Part shown: one piece after another, positions 11,201 to 19,660 of the stretch
How positions within the stretch are numbered: position 1 is the stretch's first letter
How the letters are laid out: every line of letters begins with the position of its first letter
From: Acanthamoeba castellanii str. Neff
Taxonomy: Eukaryota > Discosea > Longamoebia > Acanthamoebidae
Assembly (NCBI RefSeq): GCF_000313135.1
Contig: NW_004457424.1
Location: 7,274-47,765, forward strand
Reading direction: 5' to 3'
DNA length: 40,492 nt
Notes under the pieces: generated by a model
Database searches by the model: none
The model's input: only the letters and a program-made list of their open reading frames with translations
What the model was told of the DNA's origin: nothing
Made by a program: the position numbers and the translations under genes

Positions 11201-13358
11201 CGATTGATTTATTAATGGCTGCATGCGCACGAGTGGCCGACACACGACACGACACGACCAACGACCAACGACCAACGACCAACGACCAACGACCAACGAC
11301 CAACGACCAACGACCAACGACCAACGACCAACGACCAACGACCAACGACCAACGACCAACGACCAACGACCAACGACCAACGACCAACGACCAACGACCA
11401 ACGACCAACGACCAACGACCAACGACACGTGCGGAGGGTTGAGTCGCACCTGAACCACGATCCGGAGGTTGGCCACGTAGCTCCGCTCGGTCTTGACGAT
11501 CTCCATCGCGCACCGCCTCCTTTGTCGCCTGAGTTTTACTGCGCGGTGTGTTGTGTGTGGTGCGTGTGGTGTGTGTGGTGCGTGTGGTGCGTGTGGTGCG
11601 TGTGGTGCGTGTGGTGTGTGTGTGGTCAATGAAACTGTCGCACCTCGCACGCCCAAGCAAGCAGCGAAGCGAGAGGGGGGGGGGTACGGTCGTCGCGGTG
11701 GCGCCGTCGCACCAGCCACCGACGCACGAACGACTGCGCGGTGATGATGCATTGTTCGGTCTGCAGGAAGGTGAGTCGTCAGAAGACCGACCCACTCCAG
11801 GGTTGGGCAGAGCAACGATTGAATCGCACGACGACGGCGAGGGTGGTACGTACCTCGAGCACTTGGGTGCGCTCGCTGATGTCGCTCTCGAGCGGGTGCA
11901 TGTCGAGGGCCTCCGGGTGGAAGAGCGACCACGACACGAGCTTCACCCGATCGCGCTCCGCATCGATGAGCTTCTGTACTATGTCGGACGCCACTCCGCT
12001 CTCTTCGGCGGAAACCTGCATACGACACGACACGACAGCATGCGTCAGCATTCCACACCCCTGCGCATGCGAAATGGACGCACACGCACGCGCGCGCACA
12101 CACACCACGTATGCCGCGTACCCTCAGCTTCTGGAGATAGTCTTCACTCATCTGCTCGAACTCCTGTTGATGACACCAAAGTGAGACCTCACGCTGTCCG
12201 CGTGCGGTGTTTGTGGTGTGTGTGCGTGTGCGTGTGCGATGCGTGTGGGTGTCGAGACCTTGGTCTTGGCTTCCAGGAGCGGCAGGGCGTGCCGGACGTA
12301 GTTGTCGCGCACCCTCTGGAGCTGGGCCACCTCCTCAAAGTACTTCTTGGCCTTGGGCCTGTGCGTGGGCGGCGGCGACGGGTCCGACTGCGACCGGCCC
12401 GTGCTCGTCACGATGTGCCCGTTGACCTCCTCCCACGCCAACAGCTGCGACACCCGGTACGACTTGGACCCGTCCCGCCTGCCGCCGCCGCCACCGCCGC
12501 CATCGCTGCCGCCGAACTTGAGTCGGTTCAGCCGCGCCTCGATCTCGTCCAGCGATCCGCTCGCGCCACTGGCGGTGGTGGTGGTCGGCGCGGCGGTCGG
12601 GGAGGAGGAATGATCGGAATGGTGATGGCCGGTGGTCTTGGCCTCGAGCTCCCGGCGCACGTCGTCGCCGAATGGCAGGTTGCTCACGCGGCCGCCGCTG
12701 GGCAGAAGCGTGGCCGAGCCGCCGCTGCCGCTGTGGCCACGCGGCGATGGCTGGCGCGGCGAGGGCGTGGTGCTGCTGGTGCTGCTGGTGCTGCTGCCGG
12801 CGGGCGCCGAGTGTGGCGAGGGGAGCGGCCCAGAGATCTCGACCGAGGACGATGACGACGAGACCGAGTGGGACGAGCGACCCGGCAGGCGCTTCAGCCA
12901 ACTGCTTCGGCTCTTCTTCTCCTTGTGAGTCGTCTGCTGGCCCTCCTCTTCCTCCTGCATTTTTATTTCAATTAATTGAAATAGATATTAAAAGAAAATA
13001 ATGGTAAAGGGTAAATGGGTGTTCAGCGTAACTAGTAAAGATAATTATTGCAGTCAATTATTTATATTTACCAATAATGATAAAACCATAACACCAAAAA
13101 ATAAATATATAATTTAAAAAGAGGCCGTACGTCTTCAATCTCTTCGACGTAGTTGCTGGGGAAGACGCCAGTTCGGCCATCTTGCGTGACGCCGGCCCAC
13201 CAACGCGGATTCTTTTGAATGACTTGAATAACTTCACCCGCATTGAAGGACAGGTCGCCCTCCCTCTCTCCTGCGAATGCGTAGAGGCCACGGCACAGGC
13301 ACATTGGCAAGTCCGCCTCGCTTCCCTCCTTTACCTTCTTTTTCTTCTTCGGCTCCAT
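8290..13358 (-). CDS. SH3-IQ-DH-PH Rho-family guanine nucleotide exchange factor
   Basis: Eighteen exons from ATG 13358 to TAG at 8290 give 982 residues: 13131-13358, 12259-12954, 12122-12163, 11854-12015, 11688-11760, 11450-11538, 11014-11187, 10802-10906, 10532-10627, 10335-10405, 10136-10229, 9898-10032, 9686-9794, 9422-9553, 9118-9313, 8851-9029, 8555-8757, 8290-8454. An N-terminal SH3 (about 18-74) has GLYAFAGEREGDLSFNAGE and GVFPSNYVEEIE. A Ser/Pro-rich region, then an IQ-like motif (ITAQSFVRRWLVRRRHR, about 383-399), precede the DH domain (about 405-605): EIVKTERSYVANL, then PVQRIPRYVLLVEELLKYTP. The PH domain (about 611-735) ends with QQRDDWVRHLDSVINDL. DH-PH proteins load GTP on Rho GTPases; IQ suggests calmodulin binding. 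The intron at 10033-10135 is GC-AG. Confidence 0.88.
11255..11426. repeat. 24-copy uninterrupted heptamer minisatellite (CGACCAA)
   Basis: Twenty-four perfect copies of CGACCAA (11255-11422) plus a four-base partial copy lie inside the intron between the first two DH-domain exons of the exchange-factor gene. On the coding (minus) strand the unit reads TTGGTCG. Seven is not a multiple of three, so translation in any frame gives a stop-free seven-residue repeat, which makes artificial open frames on both strands. Confidence 0.97.
12965..12982. repeat. Perfect 18-nt palindrome in the first intron of the exchange-factor gene
   Basis: ATTTCAATTAATTGAAAT is its own reverse complement. It sits ten bases from the acceptor side of a markedly A+T-rich first intron (12955-13130) in an otherwise GC-rich locus. 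Confidence 0.8.
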
Positions 13359-13657
13359 GATGGCTGTACACCTGCCTCGCAGAGCTCGAGATGAAGATGG
13401 AGAGAACGAAGATGGAGAGCAGAAGTTTAGTACTTTGAAAAAGGCGACGAAATTTCCCCATTCAAAAAGAAAGACCAAGGCGGACATTATGACGAAGGTG
13501 GTGCTAACGAACACACACGCTTTCTCTCTCTTTGTTGTTGTGATGTTGTTGTTGTTGATGATCATCATTCCTCGCTGTACAAGCCCGACAAAGGTACACC
13601 CGCTCCACTCACAGCCACTGCAAAGGGTCGTGATGTGTCGATCGTTGTACCTCGTCT

Positions 13658-15615
13658 CTAGGCCCGCCCGTTGTTGAGACCCTCCGCATCGCCGCCGTCG
13701 GTCACGGTCGAGATGACGCTACACGAGACGTCCTTCACCGGACCGCCGCCGCCGCCTCGGCCGCTGCCCGGGGCTGCAGCGGTTGGCGGCGCGTGTAGTG
13801 GTGGTGGCGGCGATGTGATGCCGCCGCCGCCTCCCCTGGGCATCTCGACGGGTGCGCGGTAGTACTGAGGAGGCGCGGGCGCAGGTGATCCGTAGGCCAT
13901 CTCCATCTTGCGTCGCTTGCCCATCGCGCCGTTGGTTTCGTCGGCTGTTGAGGTGGCGGTCGTGGTGGCGGCGGCGGCGGCGGTCTGGTGGGCGGCGATG
14001 GTGGTCCCGGGCGTGTAGCCGTAGTACGGCGGGACGTGAGGCGGCGGCGGCGACATGCCCGCTGCAGCGCCCATGGGCAGGCCGGGGAGCACCATCGGTC
14101 CCATCCCTCCGCCCATGCCCTGCATTGCGTGCATTCCTCCGATCGGGTGCATTCCACCGATGCCGTGCATCCCGCTGATCCCGGGCATGGCCATTGGTGG
14201 CAGGCCGTGGGCTCCGAGGCCGTGGCTCGCCGGGCCGTCGCCGTAGCTCGCATACTCGGACACCTGCTGTGGTGGCGTCTTGGGCAGGATGCGCACGGGA
14301 GCGTGTGTTGATTGACCCGAGGATGGCTGCTCGGCGGCGTAGGACGTCTGCTGGTAGTGAGAGCGCAGGTACATCGCCGGACTGGCGGGGGACTTGTACT
14401 GCCGAGCAAAGCAACACGTCAGCAACGGCACCTCGTGTGTGCGTGTGCGTGTTGAGTGCCGGCGTAAGGTGTGTACCTCCTGGGCGAGCATGGAAGTAGG
14501 GGTGGAATGGTGAGACCACTCGCCGGTGTTGGCCATGACGGGACTCTCGGCGCCGAACGGCATGCCGGGGCCGAGCGAGAAGGGTCGCAGCGGAGGCAGC
14601 TCCTTGCCGCCAAGGGCCACCCACGGGTGCATGTTGATCTCGTTGACCGTGATTCGCTTCTCGGTGTCCACCGTGAGCATCTTGCGAATAAGGTCGGCCA
14701 GAACTGCAGATTCGCGCACGACGATCAGCGGCCAGTGTAAGAAAAGAGGCAAGATGACATTGTGAATAGAATGGCGATGATGAACGCGGACACGCACCAG
14801 GACTGATCGTCTCCGGTAGTGTGTACTGGCCATCGATAATGTGTGAGACGTTGCCGAAGGGGAACCGGCCCGCGAGCATCGTGAATAGCACCACGCCCAT
14901 ACTCCAGACGTCCACTTCCGGACCCACATACTTCTTCGCCAGGATCTGCGGGCGCAAGAGAAAAGGCGACACTCGTTGAGTCACTTGCCACGGCATCATG
15001 CATTGTCTCTGTGAGAGAGTAGAGCTGGTTATACCATCTCGGGCGCGGCGTAGGCAGGCGTTCCGCAAAATGTGCTTCGGAGAGCACCCACCTGCGAGTA
15101 GTTACTCAGCCCAAAGTCGATCAGCTTGATGTTCTTGACACCGTCCAGCAGGATGTTCTTGTGTTTGATGTCCCTGCGATGAATAATTAGATCGCTGAGC
15201 TTTGGCGCCGATTCGGGTAACAAAATGAAGAAGACGGGCAGAGGTGGTGAGCGGGAAATGAGTCGATCGGGCGGTGGCGACCATACCTGTGAATGATGTT
15301 GTGCGAGTGGCAGTATTGGACGGCAGAGAGGAGTTGAAGGAAGAGTCTTCTCGCTTCGTTCTCGTTCAGCTTGCCTTGTTTGGTGATGTAGGTGAGAAGC
15401 TCGCCGCCTTCGCTGTACTCCATCACGATGTTGATTCGATCCTCCGACTCGATGACGTCGTAGAGCTTGGCGATGTTCGGATGGATCAACTTCCTCTGGA
15501 TCGCTATTTCCCTTCGACTGCGCTCTTGCTCGGCGCTGTCCATCAGGTCCTTCTGCAGGATCTTGATGGCCACCTGACGGATCATAACACGACAGGCACC
15601 TCTCCGTGTCAGGAC

Positions 15616-15678
<63 letters not shown>

Positions 15679-17443
15679 TCGTCGACTGATCAGCTCAAAG
15701 AGAGAGAGAGATGTACCTGGTGTCGAGTGGTCCGGTGGTAAGCCAATTTGACTTTACCGTAGCTGCCCTGGCCCACGTTCCCCTCCACGATGTAGTCCCC
15801 CACGAGGTTGTTGTCCTGCAGAGCGTGACCGGACGACTCCTCGCCCTCGGTCATGCTCGTGTCCGTCTCGTCCACGCGTCGAATACGCCCCGAATACAAA
15901 ACTGCACGGATGACGCATAGAGAGAGAGATGAGTCGTTCGTCCACTCTGTTGCAGCCCATCAATGCTGGGGGTTGACGGTACCGGTGTCGTCCTTGGTAA
16001 ATTTGCTGATGGAGAAGTCGACGGGGAAGACGGACCCGTCCTTGTGTCGCACCTGAAGCCGCCGCCGGCCGCTGAGGCTCCACGAACTCTCCATGTTGAT
16101 GGCTGGCTCCTCGCCCTGCGACATCTCCTTCCCCGAATTGTCCTCCTCGGCTTCGCCGTCGTTCTCCCTCTCCTTTCCCTTGCGCTCCCGCAGCGCGTGG
16201 GCCGACATCTCGTTTTGCAGCTCGTTGGCTTGCGTCTCGATGCTGTGTTCACTCTCCAGTCGGGTCTCGCCTCCGTTTCCAGCCGCGCCGTCCTTGGCTC
16301 CATCTTCGCTGCTCTCGCCTCCGCCTCCCTTTCCCCCCGGCACGCTTCGTTTTCGCTTGCGCGATCCGCGATTCGAAGATGTGGAAGATCCCTCCTCGTC
16401 GCCCCCGGCCGCTGTTGAAGATGTGTTGGTAGATGAGGAAGATGAGGAGGACGGGGAAGAGGAGGAGGAGGCAGCGTCACGGTCGACGTCGATATTAATC
16501 TTGCCGCCACTGCCCTTGGTGAGGCTGGGGACGAGCACGCGAATGTGCTTGCCGATGAGCTCGGTGTCGGTGTAGCCAAAGAGGGGTGCGACGAAGTTTC
16601 TGTTGCAGGAGACGATCTTGCCGTGCTTGTCGAGGGTGAAGACGGCCTCCATCTCGGTGTCCACCTTTTCGACGCGGCCCTTGAAGAGCTCGACGACGCC
16701 CACCTTGAGCTTGGTGACCTGGAGCGAGACGGGGAAGACGGTGCCGTTCTTGTGTCGCGCGGGCACGTTGCGGGTGTGATTAATGACCTTCATCGTGCCC
16801 GTGCGGCGGTAGTTCGCGATGTAGAGGTCGTGATGTTCGCGATGGGGCGAGGGCATGAGGATGCAGAGGTTCTTTCCGACCAATTCGCTCACCGAGTAGC
16901 CCCAGATGGCCTCGCATTGCTTGTTGCAGGAGATGATGGTCCCCTCGTTGTTCGCCGTGACGGTGCCCGCTGTGTCTTCCACGCGATCGATCATGCCGAT
17001 AAACATCTTCGTGCTGCCCATCTGGACCTCGGACACCGCCAATCGAATGGGGAAGATGGAGCCATCCTTGTGCTGACCCTCAACGAGCCGGCTCATTCCA
17101 ATAATCCGCTTTCGTCCGGTGTTGTGATAGTTCTGGAGGTAGGCATCGTGCTGCTCGCGGTAGGGGGTAGGGAGCAGCTTGTTCACCTTCTGGCCCATCA
17201 GCTCCTCCAGCTCGTAGCCGAACATCTGGCACGCCCCCTTGTCCACTGATTGAATCGCGCCCAGACTGTCGATGGTGATGATGGCGCTATTGACCGACTG
17301 TTAAAAGAGGAGATTATCAGCACGCGCATTTGTCCGAGATCCCAAGGCTAATCGGGTCAATTAACCGCCCCCGCCCCCTCATATCGGCCGCTCGATTAAG
17401 TAGGCGCCCGTACCATGTGTCGGTCGCTTGCCGCGCGAAACAT
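13658..17443 (-). CDS. Triple-PAS sensor serine/threonine kinase, SNF1/AMPK-like catalytic domain
   Basis: Eight exons close to 1023 residues: 17414-17443, 15983-17297, 15717-15901, 15287-15573, 15035-15173, 14798-14945, 14477-14703, 13658-14398. PAS1 (about 11-117) has MFGYELEELMGQ and GQHKDGSIFPI. PAS2 (about 118-224) has IWGYSVSELVGK and RHKNGTVFPVSL. PAS3 (about 226-465) starts PLFGYTDTELIGK and resumes at RHKDGSVFPVDF after a Ser/Glu-rich insert of about 150 residues. The kinase (about 484-740) has GNVGQGSYGKV, VAIK, HRDIKHKN, DFGLSNYS, GTPAYAAPEM and DVWSMGVVLFTMLAG, closest in style to SNF1/AMPK/BRSK. A Met/Gly/Pro-rich tail of about 250 residues follows, with GKRRKME as a possible nuclear signal. 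PAS domains usually sense redox, gas or ligand; no cofactor can be assigned. All catalytic residues are present. Confidence 0.9.
15618..15677. repeat. (CAT)20 trinucleotide repeat in a kinase intron
   Basis: Twenty uninterrupted CAT units lie in the intron between the exon encoding the glycine-rich loop and the exon encoding VAIK of the PAS kinase. On the coding strand it reads (ATG)n. Confidence 0.95.
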
Positions 17444-17786
17444 GATGGCGGCGGCACGCTCCTGCGCTGGACCTACTTTTGTATCGATCCTCCTCTACCC
17501 AAACAAAGACCAGACCACACCACCTTCGGTCCTTCGCACGCGCGCTCAAGAGAAGGAGGTCGCCAAACAAAGAACCGCCTGGCCCAACCTGTCTCTGCCA
17601 GCGTCCCAATTATTTGGTCGACGAATTCAGGGCGGGGTCAGGGGTGGTCTGTTTTCCTTCCTTGGCGTGTGACCCATGGCAGCGGTGTACCAAAACAGGC
17701 AAGTTGAGTGAAAGGATCCTAAAAGAGAGACGGGCGCAAGCAGTACCTGATTCACAACCCACACACTTCCCTACCTGACCATCTTG
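17444..17786. other. Divergent promoter region, PAS kinase and secreted protein
   Basis: This is the shared upstream region of two divergent genes. No ORF with coding character, no RNA gene and no clear TATA box was found. A GC-rich start near the kinase ATG grades to mixed sequence near the secreted-protein ATG. Confidence 0.5.
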
Positions 17787-18267
17787 ATGAAGTACTTGTT
17801 CGCTGTCTTGGTTGCGCTGGCGATCGCGCTCCAGCTGGTCAACTCCCTCAACTGGTCCAAGTTGAGCTCCGCGGCTCAGGTACTGACGCCAACCCCCCCC
17901 CCCGGCACGCCATCTGCATCAACTTCGCTTACAGCGCCCCATGGGGTGAATGCAGGGTGCGTGTAACGACACTCAGGACTTGAGCGCCTTTGTCAAGTTC
18001 AACTCGACCTTTCACAGCACCCTGCAGGCGTGTGCTAGTGGCTGCCTGGGCGCCTCTGCGTGCAGCGCCACGTGCATCCAGCAGAAGGTGGGCCTTACCC
18101 CCGGCTGTGCCACCTGTTTCGGCGATGACGTCGGCTGCACGGCAAGCAACTGCGTCCTCAGCTGCCTCAGCCCCAGCTCCCCTGCCTGCGTGGACTGCTC
18201 CAACAAGTACTGCCTGCCCGCTCTGCTGACCTGCGCCGGCGTGCCCCAGAGCGCTCTCCCCAACTGA
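17787..18267 (+). CDS. Small secreted cysteine-rich protein
   Basis: Two exons (17787-17879, 17956-18267) encode 134 residues. The start is the ATG at 17787. Residues 1-21 are a textbook signal peptide (MKYLFAVLVALAIALQLVNS). The mature part holds 14 cysteines in about 110 residues with recurring CxxC or CxxxC spacing (ACASGC, CATCF, CVDCSNKYC). An even number of cysteines suggests seven disulphides and an extracellular or lysosomal role. A possible N-glycosylation site is NST. The sequence matches no family I can name; hits elsewhere are likely to be amoeba-specific. No catalytic motif is visible, and I do not assign toxin or inhibitor activity. Confidence 0.8.
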
Positions 18268-18650
18268 TGTGCCATCGATGATGGCTCGCACTCGATTGAA
18301 GCGGCCAGCCCCTCAACATACAGTGGAAGTCAAAGCCTTCGCTCGCCTCTTGCTTCTTTCGTTCATGCACGCTGGGGTGGGCGAGTGGTCGCGGAGGCGT
18401 GTCGCTCGCCTCCCCGTCAGCCTCTTTATTGACTCGAGAGAGAAGCCAGCTCCTCCTCGTTCAGTCACTCACCAACTCTCTCAAAAGCCTCTGCTTTCGC
18501 TCGTTCTCGCTTGCCCTTCAAAAATGCCGTGTGCGACGTGTCTCTCGTCGTCCAGTCCGCTCTCGTTCGTTCGTTCGCTTGCCCTCTTCAAAATGTCGTC
18601 TGATGGTCCACCGGTGCCTCATCTCCATCGCGGCGAGGCCGAGCGGGGGC
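18268..18650. other. Convergent intergenic region with an imperfect 30-nt direct repeat
   Basis: This lies between the stop of the secreted-protein gene and the stop of the LAMTOR1-like gene, so it holds both 3' ends. Two related segments (18501-18530 and 18571-18600) share a CGTTC-rich stretch, CTTGCCCT, TTCAAAA and ATG. No gene was found. Confidence 0.5.
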
Positions 18651-19444
18651 CTACTGGGCCGAGAACTCGTCGAATGGTATCACCACTCGCCCGCAGTCGC
18701 GCACCTCTTTCGTGTCGGCCCAGGCGCGAGCCAGCTGCGTGCACTCGTCGATGAGCTGCTGGTGCTCCTCGATGGGATTGGGCGCAGAGAGAAGGTCGAG
18801 CGTGTTGGATGCAGAGGGCACTGGCAAGCTGAACAGGGCCGAAGTATTGCAATGCACTTCGTGGGTCTTCGCGCTACACCGCCGACATGACACAGGTCAG
18901 CTCACGGTGACAACGAGAAACAAGCAACGTAAAGCGCCCATGCCTACCTGTACAGCTTCTGTAGCATTATTCGCTCTTGCTCCAGGACTGGCGTGAGTTG
19001 TGATGATATGTCGATCAGGTTCCTAGAACAATTCAGCGTGAGCATGATGTTTGCATCTCGAATAGAAAGATCTGCGAGATACCTGGCTGTCTTGCTGACG
19101 ATTTGCCGGAAGAGGTCTTGCTCTAGCATCGCCTTATCTGTGTAGGACGTCTGTTGGTCCAATTCGAAGCCATTTCGTGCCCTGATTGATAAAATCACGA
19201 TTATTGCGCGATTGCGATTGAGTGCAAATTTGATATTGAGTTCATACCCTTTGGGATTGATGAAGATGGGGGTAGTGTCCTCGCGTCCATAGCTGTGAGG
19301 CGTCAGTTGTCGATGCCTATCCTTGCGCGAGAAAGCTGCAAATTACAGAAGATGAGATTGAACCGAATGGAAATTTGAGCAACTTGGCAGCAATAACAAC
19401 GTACTGACGTCGTCCTTGTCCTCCGTGCTGAAGCAGCTTCCCAT
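18651..19444 (-). CDS. LAMTOR1: LAMTOR1 (p18)-like Ragulator membrane anchor
   Basis: Five exons close to 174 residues: 19405-19444, 19248-19335, 19083-19181, 18948-19022, 18651-18873. The N-terminus MGSCFSTEDKDD has Gly2 for myristoylation, Cys4 for palmitoylation and an acidic run, as in LAMTOR1 (MGCCYSSENED). The core YTDKAMLEQDLFRQIVSKTA and RNLIDISS lines up with the known LAMTOR1 segment [22 protein letters not shown]. The length is near the 161 residues of the human protein. LAMTOR1 wraps the other Ragulator subunits and holds Rag GTPases and TORC1 on lysosomes. The similarity is short and helical, so this is an inference from the lipidation motif, core and length. The C-terminal half (RDCGRVVIPFDEF) is only weakly comparable. 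Confidence 0.66.
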
Positions 19445-19660
19445 GTTGCTCCTCTACACAATGATGGCGTCGCTTTACGCCAGCTGTCGTGTGCGTCGAT
19501 TGAACGAATGCAGATGTGCAGCGCCCACCAGCCCAAGGCCATACCTTCATACCAATTTTCTTCCGTCGTTCTTGGTCGACAAATAAGAAAAATAAACTTT
19601 ATTTTCATTTTCCATTTAAAACAAAAAAACGTTGGTAATTACAATAATTGATTGAGCACA
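19445..19660. promoter_or_regulatory. Divergent promoter region, LAMTOR1-like gene and methyltransferase gene
   Basis: This 216-bp region separates two divergent ATGs. The half next to the methyltransferase start (about 19565-19660) is A+T-rich (aataaactttattttcatt, then aaaacaaaaaaacg), unlike the GC-rich flanking exons. It is a plausible core promoter; no factor site is assigned. Confidence 0.4.

Noticed and set aside
10907..12151. A 414-residue minus-strand open frame with a repeated VVGRWSL unit.
   Set aside because: It is produced by the heptamer repeat and by intron sequence. The real exons in this interval use other frames and carry the DH-domain motifs.
11548..12855. A 435-residue plus-strand open frame.
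   Set aside because: It is antisense to the exchange-factor exons and owes its openness to GC-rich codon bias on the opposite strand.
15960..17246. Taking this frame as a complete stand-alone PAS protein.
   Set aside because: The frame lacks an ATG start (GTG at 17246) and runs in phase into exons that encode the kinase, so it is one exon of a larger gene.
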